Counted from the first letter of the stretch, positions 1 through 6,463 are shown. The stretch: 10,008 nt of DNA from Pseudomonadota bacterium (GCA_023387555.1 JAEWHY010000542.1:1-10008), one strand, 5' to 3'. Numbers and translations are program-made. The notes: generated by a model from the letters alone, not told the origin.

Positions 1-1383
1 TTCCTGATCCCGGGTGGACACCAGGATTTCGAAGGTCAGCGGTTCGCCGGTTTCGCGATTGCGGAGCACGGTGCCATCGAGTTCGTAGCCGGCCGCGGAC
101 AAAAGGGTGAGCGCCTTCTTGAGCACGGCGCGATCGCGGCCGGAGCCATCCGTCCGGGAGGGTGCATAGCGGCCTTCCAGCACATCCTCGCGCACAGCGC
201 CCGGGAACGCCGCAAGCCAGTCGCGCTCGCGCTCATCGGCAGGACGCCCGACCGACGAGAGGTCCGAGGCCTCGAAATAGCTTGCGGTCCGTCTTTGCAG
301 GTTGAAGAAGAAGTTCTTGTTGATCCACTCGAAATCGAACAGCGCGGCGAGTGCTTCCCGCACGCGGATGTCGGCGAAGATCGGGCGCCGGGTGTTGAAG
401 ACGAGCCCGCTCATGCCGACCGGCGTGCCGTTGCGGAAGGATTCCTTGACGTAGCGGCCCGACTTGAAGGCGGGCGTGTTGTAGCCGGTCTGCCAGCGCG
501 TCACGTCGCTTTCGACGCGCACATCGTAGAGCCCCTTCTTGAAGGCTTCGAACAATGCATTCTCATCGCGGTAGAAATCGAATTTGATTTCGTCGAAATT
601 CCAAAGGCCGCGATTGATCGGCAGATCCGCGCCCCAGTAATCCGGATTGCGCACGAAGGTCGCGCTGCGACCCGGATCGACCGACTTGATGATGTAGGGA
701 CCGCTCGCGACGAGCGGCTTGAACGTCGTCTCTTCGAAATGCTCCGGATCGATCGCGTGTTTCGGCAGCACGGGCATCAGCCCGAGGATCAGCGGCAATT
801 CACGATCGTTGTTACCGGACAGATCGAAGCGCACCGAATGCGGTCCGACGATCTCGGCCTTTGCCACCTTGGCGTAATAGGTCCGGTGATTGGGCCGGCC
901 CTTGTCGCGCAGAAGCTGCCAGGTGAAGATCACATCCTCCGGCGTCACCGGCTTGCCGTCGGAAAAGCGGGCGCGTGGGTTCAGGTTGAACGTGACATAG
1001 GTGCGGTTGTCATCGGTCTCGACGGTCTCGGCGAGCAGGCCGTAAAGCGTGAAGGGCTCGTCATAGCCACGGGCCATCAGCCCTTCGATCACGTAGCCCC
1101 GCAGATTGGGAAGTGAAAGGCCTCTGACCACGAGCGGGTTGACCGTGTCGAATGTCCCCGGCACGCCGAGCGTCAGCCGTCCGCCCTTGGGTGCATCGGG
1201 ATTCACATAAGGCATCGCGGAGAATCCGGCCGGCATCTTCGGTTCGCCATGCATGGCGATGGCATGGCGTGGGCCGGATGCGAATGCGGCGGGCGATGCG
1301 AGGAGCGTCGCGGATGCGGCCAGCAGCGCGACAGCGAGCCATTGACGGCGAAAGGGAAGAGAGCGCAGGGGCAGAATTCTCAA
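1..1383 (-). CDS. YejA-type oligopeptide ABC transporter substrate-binding protein (3' end missing)
   Basis: This is a periplasmic binding protein of the SBP_bac_5 family that would deliver oligopeptides (microcin C-type peptides in E. coli YejA) to an ABC importer. The reading frame is open from a stop just upstream of 1383 to the window edge, giving 461 codons. The family is usually about 600 residues, so roughly the last quarter lies outside. The N-terminus has arginines (RR at 12-13), a hydrophobic stretch at about 15-29 and an AFA cleavage site near residue 35. YejA landmarks follow in order: IAMHGEPK (42-49), NPDAPKGG, LMARGYDEPFTLYGLL, a TPEDVIFTW segment, the KPLVASGPY segment and TGEPLTFEIL near the edge. 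I see no in-frame ATG before the signal peptide, so the start is a TTG at 1383 without a clear Shine-Dalgarno site. The permease and ATPase genes may lie further left. Family assignment is firm; the substrate is inferred. Confidence 0.9.
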   Translation of the reverse strand, partial: MRILPLRSLPFRRQWLAVALLAASATLLASPAAFASGPRHAIAMHGEPKMPAGFSAMPYVNPDAPKGGRLTLGVPGTFDTVNPLVVRGLSLPNLRGYVIEGLMARGYDEPFTLYGLLAETVETDDNRTYVTFNLNPRARFSDGKPVTPEDVIFTWQLLRDKGRPNHRTYYAKVAKAEIVGPHSVRFDLSGNNDRELPLILGLMPVLPKHAIDPEHFEETTFKPLVASGPYIIKSVDPGRSATFVRNPDYWGADLPINRGLWNFDEIKFDFYRDENALFEAFKKGLYDVRVESDVTRWQTGYNTPAFKSGRYVKESFRNGTPVGMSGLVFNTRRPIFADIRVREALAALFDFEWINKNFFFNLQRRTASYFEASDLSSVGRPADERERDWLAAFPGAVREDVLEGRYAPSRTDGSGRDRAVLKKALTLLSAAGYELDGTVLRNRETGEPLTFEILVSTRDQE

Positions 1384-1622
1384 TGTCGGGCGATCCGATT
1401 CGTATGAGGGCTCCAGTCAACCATGGAAGGCTGCGGCCCGTGGTGCGGTCTTGCGCCCCATATCATCATTTTTGGCCTTCATGCTTTATTGTAATGGCGT
1501 TTTCAGGTATCAGGCCGGTGCGCGGCGTCACGCTGTCGCCTTTTTTGGCGTTGAGACAGCGGCTTGGCGGCCGAACGGCCCACCGTCGCCGAGGCGGCGA
1601 CCAACGAGGACAAAGTAGGATC
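1384..1622. promoter_or_regulatory. Divergent intergenic region between yejA-like and ialB-like genes
   Basis: These 239 bases contain no credible gene and must hold the promoters of two divergent genes. The stretch around 1467-1500 is the most AT-rich part. I could not pick convincing -35/-10 pairs. The last 55 bases before the rightward gene hold two small perfect inverted repeats: GGCCG/CGGCC at 1569-1580 and GTCGCCG/CGGCGAC at 1585-1601. They would be adjacent hairpins in the leader. Two purine-rich stretches precede the ATG: GAGGA at 1606-1610, rather far, and AGGA at 1617-1620, rather close. Confidence 0.5.
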
Positions 1623-2360
1623 ATGACGTACCGCTCTGCGTCCGCGCCGGCCCGGCCGGTGGCCCGGACGCTCGCAATCCTTGCCGCGATCGCCGCGCTG
1701 TCCGTGACCGGTGTGGTCACGGCATCCGCACAGCAGCAGCAAAAGGCGGCCCCGAAGGGCCAGCAGAAGGGTGGCGCTCCGGCACAGCAGCAGGCGGCAC
1801 CGGCCGCCGGCGCGCAGCAGGAGCAGGCGATGCCGCCGCTGATCTATTCGAACTGGACGAAGATCTGCGGAAAGGGCCCCGAGCAGGGCGCCAAGCAGAT
1901 TTGCCAGACCGGCAAGGACGGCCGCCTGGAATCGGGTATGCCGGTCGTCGCCGCGATCCTCATGGAGATGGAAGGCGAGGGCAAGAAGGTCCTGCAGATC
2001 ATGCTGCCACCCGGCGTGTACCTGCCCAAGGGCACCCGTGTCGTGATCGATCGCGACGAGCCTTCGGCCATCATCGGTACCTTCCTGACCTGCGCCAACG
2101 GCGGCTGTATCGCGCACCTGGAAGCCAATCCCGAGATCGTGCAAAAGCTGAAGAAGGGCCAGAACCTGTTCGTGCAGGCCTACAACATGGCGCAGAACGT
2201 CATGACGCTGGCGCTGCCGCTGAACGATTTCGCCAAGGCTTACGACGGTCCGCCCACGGACCCGAAGGAGCTGGAGGAAAAGAACAAGAAGCTGCAGGAC
2301 GAGTTGCAGCGCCGCGCCAACGAACAGCGCCAGAAGCTTGAAGGCGGCAAGACTCAGTAA
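1623..2360 (+). CDS. Secreted invasion-associated locus B (IalB) family protein, copy A
   Basis: A 245-residue exported protein of the IalB family. In Bartonella, IalB is linked to erythrocyte invasion; in free-living alphaproteobacteria the role is unknown. Residues 1-36 form a signal peptide (basic start, hydrophobic 17-33, ASA cleavage). A Gln/Ala/Pro-rich linker spans 37-69, and the IalB domain begins at PPLIYSNWTKIC (71-82). Four cysteines at 82, 94, 157 and 162 are spaced as two likely disulfide pairs, as expected for a periplasmic or surface protein. After the motif FAKAYDGPPTDPK (203-215) comes a charged, probably helical or coiled-coil tail to the C-terminus. The frame extends upstream to 1152, but the ATG at 1623 directly precedes the signal peptide and has purine-rich sequence before it. 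A paralog follows 197 bases downstream. A strong terminator separates them, so this copy is probably transcribed alone. Confidence 0.88.
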   Translation: MTYRSASAPARPVARTLAILAAIAALSVTGVVTASAQQQQKAAPKGQQKGGAPAQQQAAPAAGAQQEQAMPPLIYSNWTKICGKGPEQGAKQICQTGKDGRLESGMPVVAAILMEMEGEGKKVLQIMLPPGVYLPKGTRVVIDRDEPSAIIGTFLTCANGGCIAHLEANPEIVQKLKKGQNLFVQAYNMAQNVMTLALPLNDFAKAYDGPPTDPKELEEKNKKLQDELQRRANEQRQKLEGGKTQ

Positions 2361-2390
2361 CGTGCTGCCACGATCGTTCGAGATCATTAC

Positions 2391-2417
2391 GGGCGCGCCG
2401 CAAGGCGCGCCCTTTTT
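2391..2417 (+). terminator. Rho-independent terminator after IalB copy A
   Basis: A perfect 9-bp stem, GGGCGCGCC (2391-2399) with GGCGCGCCC (2404-2412), encloses a GCAA tetraloop and is followed by five T residues (2413-2417). It starts 30 bases after the stop codon. This is a textbook intrinsic terminator for the rightward transcript. Confidence 0.93.
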
Positions 2418-2557
2418 GTCGGGCGAGCTGTCAGCCAAGCCCCCCGCGGCAGCCTCGCTTTGGGGCGGTCATGCTTCGCTTGGTTGGCGCCAGGCCTATA
2501 AGTGGTATTGATTTCCGGCTTGGCGCCGCATCAGCCTGAAGGGTGGAGACGAAATCA

Positions 2558-3268
2558 ATGAGCGACCGCTATTCCTCATCTCCGGTGCGCATGCTGGTGC
2601 GGGCGGCGTCGGTTTGTGGACTGGCGGGCGCGATGGTGCTGTCGCCCATGACCCAGAGTGCGGCGCAGCAAAAGCCGCCGGCCCAGAAGGCGGCGCGGAA
2701 GGGGCAGGCGCAGAAGCCGGACGCCGCGCCGGCGCAGCCCGCATCGGTCGAAATCCCGCCGCTGGTCTATTCCAACTGGACCAAGATTTGCTCGAAGAGT
2801 GCCGATACCGGCGGCAAGACCCTGTGCCGGACCGGCATGGACGGACGGCTCGATGCCGGTACGCCGATGGTCGGTGCGGTCGTGATGGAGGCGGAGGGCG
2901 AGCCGCGCAGGATCATGCAGATCATGCTGCCGCTCGGCATCCTGTTGCCGCGCGGCACGCGGATTCTGATCGATAACGACGAGCAGGGCGCGCAGGTGCT
3001 GCCGATTGTGGTCTGCACCGGCGGCGCCTGCATGGCGCAGACCGAGGCGACCGACCAGACTCTCGACAAGCTCAAGAAGGGCCAGAACCTCTATGTTCAG
3101 GCCTATAACATGCAGCAGGCGGTGTTCACGCTTGCGGTGCCGTTGAAGGATTTTGCAAAGGCCTATGACGGTCCGCCCACCGATCCCAAGGACGTCGAGC
3201 AGCGCAACAAGACGCTGCAGGACGAACTGGCCAAGCGCGGCCGCGAACGTCTTCAGCAGCAGAAATAG
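2558..3268 (+). CDS. Secreted invasion-associated locus B (IalB) family protein, copy B
   Basis: A 236-residue tandem paralog of copy A. Residues 1-36 are a signal peptide (hydrophobic about 14-30, cleavage after QSAA), followed by a Lys/Gln/Pro/Ala-rich linker (37-67). The IalB domain starts at PPLVYSNWTKIC (67-78). Cysteines at 78, 90, 153 and 158 have exactly the spacing of copy A. The two share KLKKGQNL, VQAYNM and the 13-residue block FAKAYDGPPTDPK, and both end in a charged helical tail. The linkers and mid-domain have diverged, so the duplication is old. A GTG at 2543 is in frame, but the ATG at 2558 has GGAG at 2545-2548 with 9-base spacing and gives a clean signal peptide, so I prefer it. 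It probably has its own promoter in 2418-2557, since a terminator lies upstream. Function unknown beyond the family. Confidence 0.88.
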   Translation: MSDRYSSSPVRMLVRAASVCGLAGAMVLSPMTQSAAQQKPPAQKAARKGQAQKPDAAPAQPASVEIPPLVYSNWTKICSKSADTGGKTLCRTGMDGRLDAGTPMVGAVVMEAEGEPRRIMQIMLPLGILLPRGTRILIDNDEQGAQVLPIVVCTGGACMAQTEATDQTLDKLKKGQNLYVQAYNMQQAVFTLAVPLKDFAKAYDGPPTDPKDVEQRNKTLQDELAKRGRERLQQQK

Positions 3269-3282
3269 CCGCAGCAATAAGC

Positions 3283-3309
3283 CGGCGCGCCGCGAGGCGC
3301 CCCGCGCCG
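3283..3309. other. GC-rich hairpin between convergent genes (possible decayed terminator)
   Basis: CGGCGCG (3283-3289) and CGCGCCG (3303-3309) form a 7-bp stem with an internal alternative pairing. There is no T tract on either strand. The core resembles the terminator at 2391-2417 (GGCGCGCCGCRAGGCGC in both), as if the terminator had been copied with the gene and then degraded. It sits between the stops of IalB copy B and the leftward hspQ gene, so it could serve either transcript weakly. Confidence 0.4.
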
Positions 3310-3313
3310 TGCG

Positions 3314-3658
3314 CTAATTCACCGTCAGGTCGCGCGGGCGATAGGCGCCCGCCTCATCCACGATGAACATTTCCCGGACCTGCGGATGGCGGATCGGCTC
3401 TGCCGATGTGTCGGCAAGCAGATTTTGCTCCGAGACATAGGCCACGTACTCGGTCTCGGCGTTCTCGGCGTACAGATGATAGAACGGCTGGTCCTTGTGC
3501 GGCCGGACCTCTTCCGGGATCGACAGCCACCATTCCTCGGTGTTGTTGAAGGTCGGGTCGATGTCGAAAACCACGCCGCGAAACGGAAAGATGCGGTGCT
3601 TTACGACCTGTCCAATGTGGAATTTGGCGACCCGCGCCCGGCTTTCAGTGTTTGTCAT
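3314..3658 (-). CDS. hspQ: Heat shock protein HspQ (YccV-like, hemimethylated-DNA-binding fold)
   Basis: A 114-residue cytosolic protein of the YccV/HspQ family. In E. coli, HspQ is a heat-shock protein that modulates Lon protease activity and binds hemimethylated oriC DNA in vitro. Family landmarks are visible: AKFHIGQVVKHRIFPFRGVVFDID (11-34), the FYHLYAE block (59-65) and YVAYVSEQNLL (71-81). Length is close to the usual 105-120. The C-terminal 30 residues are the alphaproteobacterial type of tail. No good Shine-Dalgarno site precedes the ATG. The gene lies 42 bases after the cyclase on the same strand and could be the last gene of that transcript. The gap holds a perfect 12-bp palindrome (GCGACCGGTCGC, 3679-3690), which could mark its own control site. 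I see no sigma-32-type promoter. Confidence 0.9.
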   Translation of the reverse strand: MTNTESRARVAKFHIGQVVKHRIFPFRGVVFDIDPTFNNTEEWWLSIPEEVRPHKDQPFYHLYAENAETEYVAYVSEQNLLADTSAEPIRHPQVREMFIVDEAGAYRPRDLTVN

Positions 3659-3700
3659 GGCAAGGCATAGATAGGTCAGCGACCGGTCGCGCGCCAGCGG

Positions 3701-4768
3701 TCAATCGCTCAGGGCGGACCCGAAGTCAGTGGCCGCCCCCGCGGCTTCGACGACATAGACATTCATCCGGTCCGCGCCCTTGAGCTCGAACATGCCGCGC
3801 TCCGTGCAGGGGATTGTCGATTTGATCAGCCGATAGGTCGGCTCCGACACCGTAATCCGCATCGGATCGGACAGGCTTTGCATCCGGCTCGCCGTATTCA
3901 CGCCGTCGCCGAATACGTCATAGATGTACTTGCGCACGCCCACCACGGAGCCGACGACGCTGCCGGTGTGGATCCCGACCCGGCAGGTCCACTGGATCGG
4001 GTGCTGCGCATTGCGGCGCGCCAGATAGCGCAGCATCTTGATCGCCGCGGTGGTGATATCGATCGCATGATCCGGGTTGGGGCTCGGCATGTTGGCCACC
4101 GCGAGATAGGCGTCACCGATCGTCTTGATGCGCTCGCAGGAGTGATGCTCGATGATCTGGTCGAAGGTGGAAAAGATTTCGTTCAGCTCTGAGATCAGGC
4201 GCTTGGGTTCGCGCGACACCGGCATCCGGGTGAAGCCGACGAAATCGAGAAACAGCACCGAGACCTCGTCGTAGAACGACAGCGTGGTGGTGCCGAATTC
4301 CTTGAACTCCTGCAGCACCTTGAACGGGAAAATGTTCATCAGCAGGCGCTCGGACCGCTCGCGCTCCTTCTCGAGCTCGCGGTTCTTGCGCTCGATCAGC
4401 CCCGCATAGGATTCCAGCAGATATTCCTGCTCCTTCTGCCGCGAGTTGTTCTCGATCTCGACGACCAACAGGCCCTCTGTGCCGAGCCGCCGCGGGCTGG
4501 CAGAAAGCCGATAGGCCAGCCGCCGCCCCTTGGGAGGCACCGCTTCTCCGTTGACGAGATACGGCTGCCCCGCAGCGAGCCGGGCCGACAGGTCCTCGGC
4601 GGACACCGACGTCACCACCGTGGGCAACGGCCGTCCGGCGAGCCCGCTGCCGAACCAGGCCTCGGCCCGCTCGTTGGCGAAGACAATCGACAGCGTGTCG
4701 GCGTCACAGAGCACGATGCCGAGCGACAGATGGTCGAGGCATTCCCGGGTGGAGGCGGGTGCGGTCAT
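3701..4768 (-). CDS. Class III adenylate cyclase with PAS-like sensor and coiled coil
   Basis: A 355-residue soluble protein predicted to make cAMP from ATP as a homodimer. Residues about 8-108 look like a PAS domain (GIVLCDADTLSIVFANERA). Residues 109-145 form a Glu/Arg/Lys-rich signalling helix, and the catalytic domain runs about 146-342. All catalytic residues are present: metal-binding Asp175 (in FLDFVGFT) and Asp219 (in KTIGDAY), adenine-selecting Lys215 and Asp284 (in YDVFGD), and transition-state Asn291 and Arg295 (in NTASR). Lys plus Asp points to ATP rather than GTP. There is no membrane segment. The start is the ATG at 4768-4766, overlapping the stop of the upstream truncated haemoglobin as ATGA. 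The same frame stays open to 5194, but that extension covers the globin gene out of frame and has no domain. Co-translation suggests the globin supplies ligand sensing. Confidence 0.92.
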   Translation of the reverse strand: MTAPASTRECLDHLSLGIVLCDADTLSIVFANERAEAWFGSGLAGRPLPTVVTSVSAEDLSARLAAGQPYLVNGEAVPPKGRRLAYRLSASPRRLGTEGLLVVEIENNSRQKEQEYLLESYAGLIERKNRELEKERERSERLLMNIFPFKVLQEFKEFGTTTLSFYDEVSVLFLDFVGFTRMPVSREPKRLISELNEIFSTFDQIIEHHSCERIKTIGDAYLAVANMPSPNPDHAIDITTAAIKMLRYLARRNAQHPIQWTCRVGIHTGSVVGSVVGVRKYIYDVFGDGVNTASRMQSLSDPMRITVSEPTYRLIKSTIPCTERGMFELKGADRMNVYVVEAAGAATDFGSALSD

Positions 4769-5124
4769 TGCGACACGATCAGTGGACGCTTCGCCTCGAA
4801 CGCCCCCATGATCAGGTCGATGTCCGCGGGTTTCAGCGACGCCTCCCTGAGCGAGTCCGAGAACAGCGCCGCGATCTCGTTGAAGGCGTCGTTGGTGATC
4901 TGCACGCTGCGGTGCGCGTGGCGGATCTGTTCGTCGCTGAAGCTCGCCGGGCCACCGAGCAAAGAGCAGATGAATTTGGTCTGATGATCGATCAGCCGCT
5001 TCATGTCGACATCGGCGAAATAGCCCGAGACCGTCTCGGAATCGAGGACCCGTCCGTAGAAGTTGAGAACGACTCTGGAGATGACGGAGAAGCCGCCGAC
5101 GGCCTCGTACAAAGATCTCGGCAT
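4765..5124 (-). CDS. Group 1 truncated haemoglobin (2/2 globin)
   Basis: A 119-residue haem protein of the bacterial truncated globin family, which binds O2 or NO and acts in NO detoxification, oxygen handling or sensing. By alignment from memory with Mycobacterium HbN: LYEAVGG (5-11) is the N-terminal glycine motif, Tyr23 in NFYGRVL is distal TyrB10, Phe36 is near CD1, Leu44 and Gln48 are E7 and E11, LLGGP (56-59) follows the E helix, and His71 (RHAHRSVQI) is the proximal F8 haem ligand. TyrB10 with GlnE11 is the usual distal network for tight O2 binding and NO dioxygenation. A TTG at 5130 is also in frame; the ATG at 5124 is preferred, with CAGG nine bases upstream. The stop overlaps the cyclase start by ATGA. 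It lies 121 bases downstream of the lyase gene on the same strand. Confidence 0.92.
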   Translation of the reverse strand: MPRSLYEAVGGFSVISRVVLNFYGRVLDSETVSGYFADVDMKRLIDHQTKFICSLLGGPASFSDEQIRHAHRSVQITNDAFNEIAALFSDSLREASLKPADIDLIMGAFEAKRPLIVSQ

Positions 5125-5209
5125 GCGCAAAAACCTGAAAAAACCCGCAGCGCAATCGGGGCCGGCGAAAAGGCCGACCGTGCAACATCAGCAATCTAGC
5201 AAATCCCGG

Positions 5210-5229
5210 GCCCGGAACACCATCCGGGC
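5210..5229 (-). terminator. Hairpin after the lyase gene (possible weak terminator)
   Basis: GCCCGGA (5210-5216) and TCCGGGC (5223-5229) make a perfect 7-bp stem with a 6-base loop, starting 17 bases after the lyase stop codon on the leftward strand. There is no T run after it in that direction. It could be a weak terminator, a 3' end stabiliser or a processing site between the lyase and globin genes. It bears on whether the globin-cyclase pair is transcribed with the lyase. Confidence 0.35.
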
Positions 5230-5245
5230 GCCGCAGGGCTCCCGC

Positions 5246-6289
5246 CTAGAACCCGTAGCGCGCGGCGAGGTCCGGGTCTTTGGCGGCGACCAGCCGGGCG
5301 AGATCGACCACCACCTTGGCCTGTTTCCAGGTCGCGTCGTCCTGCATCTTGCCGTCGATCATGACCGCGCCGGTGCCATCCGGCATGGCATCGAGGATCT
5401 TCCTCGCAAAGGCAACCTCGTCGGGATCGGGCGAGAACACCCGCTTGGCGATCGCGACCTGGGTCGGATGCAGCGACCAGGCGCCGGCGCAGCCCATCAG
5501 GAAGGCGTTGCGGAACTGGACCTCACAGCCCTCCTGATCCGAGAAGTCGCCGAACGGGCCATAGAACGGCTTGATGCCGGCGGCCGCGCAGGCGTCGACC
5601 ATCTTGCCGAGAGTGTAGTGCCACAGATCCTGCTGGTAGACGGCACGCGGGCCGCCGCCGGGCGCCGCATCGGCCAGCACCTTGTATTCCGGATGACCGC
5701 CGCCCACCCGGGTGGTCTTCATCGCCCGCGACGCGGCAAGGTCGGCCGGACCGAGGCTGATGCCCTGCATGCGCGGGGAGGCGGCAGCGATGGCCTCCAC
5801 ATTCATCACGCCCTCCGCCGTCTCCAGAATGGCGTGGATCAGGATCGGCCGCGTGACCGCGTGACGGGCCTCGAGCTGCGCCAGTAGCTGGTCGAGATAG
5901 TGGATGTCCCAGGGCCCGTCGACCTTGGGCAGCATGATGACATCGAGCTTGTTGCCAATCGCGGCGACCAGTTCGGTGATGTCGTCCAGCACCCATGGCG
6001 AATTGAGCGCGTTAATGCGCGTCCAGAGTCCGGTCGGGCCGAAATCGGTCGCCTTCGCCATCGCAACGAAGCCGTCGCGCGCGGCCTTCTTGGCATCGGC
6101 TGGAATGGCGTCCTCGAGATTGCCGAGCACGACATCGACCTCGCGCGCGAGCTGCGGGACCTTGGCGGTCACCTTCTCGATATGCGGAGGCACGAAGTGG
6201 ATCATCCGCTCGAGGCGGACCGGCAGTTCACGGAGCGGCGCCGGCGCGCCGGCAGCGAGCGGTTTGAAGAAATTGCGCGGGAGCTTCAT
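5246..6289 (-). CDS. HpcH/HpaI-CitE family CoA-ester lyase, malyl-CoA lyase-like
   Basis: A 347-residue cytosolic TIM-barrel lyase of the CitE/malyl-CoA lyase group. Members cleave or form C-C bonds in CoA esters such as L-malyl-CoA or beta-methylmalyl-CoA, using Mg2+. Visible landmarks are NLEDAIPADAK (57-67), Arg91 in TRINAL, PKVDGP (121-126), the metal-ligand region Glu156 in ILETAEG and Asp183 in SLGPADLAAS, the GPFGDFSD motif (244-251) and WSLHPTQ (271-277). The GPFGDFSD and ADxAAS motifs match malyl-CoA lyases better than citrate-lyase beta subunits, but the exact substrate is not settled. The frame extends upstream to 6418. I chose the ATG at 6289 because the family begins close to it, though no clear Shine-Dalgarno site is visible. 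It is divergent from the binding-protein gene at 6471 and may share its control region. Confidence 0.85.
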   Translation of the reverse strand: MKLPRNFFKPLAAGAPAPLRELPVRLERMIHFVPPHIEKVTAKVPQLAREVDVVLGNLEDAIPADAKKAARDGFVAMAKATDFGPTGLWTRINALNSPWVLDDITELVAAIGNKLDVIMLPKVDGPWDIHYLDQLLAQLEARHAVTRPILIHAILETAEGVMNVEAIAAASPRMQGISLGPADLAASRAMKTTRVGGGHPEYKVLADAAPGGGPRAVYQQDLWHYTLGKMVDACAAAGIKPFYGPFGDFSDQEGCEVQFRNAFLMGCAGAWSLHPTQVAIAKRVFSPDPDEVAFARKILDAMPDGTGAVMIDGKMQDDATWKQAKVVVDLARLVAAKDPDLAARYGF

Positions 6290-6420
6290 GTGACAACGAT
6301 TAGTGGACCTGAAGAGAGACGCCAAGACAACTTTTGTGCTTGCACGGTGCCGACCCAGCATTGAGACTGTCCGGCCAGAACGAAACGAAGAGGCAGATCG
6401 ACTGCCCGCAGCTTGCATGG

Positions 6421-6445
6421 GACTGGGCCGGATGCCGGCCCAGTC
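6421..6445 (+). promoter_or_regulatory. Perfect 11-bp inverted repeat in the leader of the binding-protein gene
   Basis: GACTGGGCCGG (6421-6431) and CCGGCCCAGTC (6435-6445) are exact reverse complements separated by the three bases ATG. The repeat ends 8 bases before the ribosome binding site. No T run follows, so it is not an ordinary terminator. It could be a dyad operator for a regulator acting on the divergent pair, or an RNA hairpin protecting the 5' end or affecting translation of the abundant binding protein. The structure is certain; its role is inferred. Confidence 0.7.
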
Positions 6446-6453
6446 GTGACATT

Positions 6454-6463
6454 AAGGAGAGGG
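6454..6463 (+). promoter_or_regulatory. Strong ribosome binding site
   Basis: AAGGAGAGGG, a near-complete anti-16S match, ends 7 bases before the ATG at 6471. It is the strongest translation signal in the window. It fixes the start of the binding-protein gene and fits high expression of a periplasmic receptor. Confidence 0.85.

Noticed and set aside
295..1116. Long rightward frame (273 codons) inside the YejA-type gene
   Set aside because: It is antisense to a gene with clear family motifs throughout; composition (Arg, Asp, His-rich) and lack of domains mark it as a GC-driven shadow.
1152..1622. Upstream extension of the IalB copy A frame into the YejA-type gene
   Set aside because: The extension is Arg-rich, overlaps the divergent gene's coding sequence, and would bury a good signal peptide inside the protein.
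1503..2438. 311-codon leftward frame antisense to IalB copy A, with a similar one antisense to copy B (2576-3277)
   Set aside because: Both exist because the paralogs share codon usage. No signal, domain or ribosome site; the sense frames have signal peptides and IalB motifs.
5138..5160. CCCG/CGGG stem followed by six T residues on the leftward strand, as a terminator
   Set aside because: The stem is only 4 bp with a 9-base loop, and the T run lies 13 bases before the globin ATG, leaving no room for a promoter after it.
4769..5194. Upstream extension of the cyclase frame, giving a 497-residue protein
   Set aside because: The extension covers the globin gene in another frame and has no domain. 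The ATGA overlap gives a natural start at 4768.
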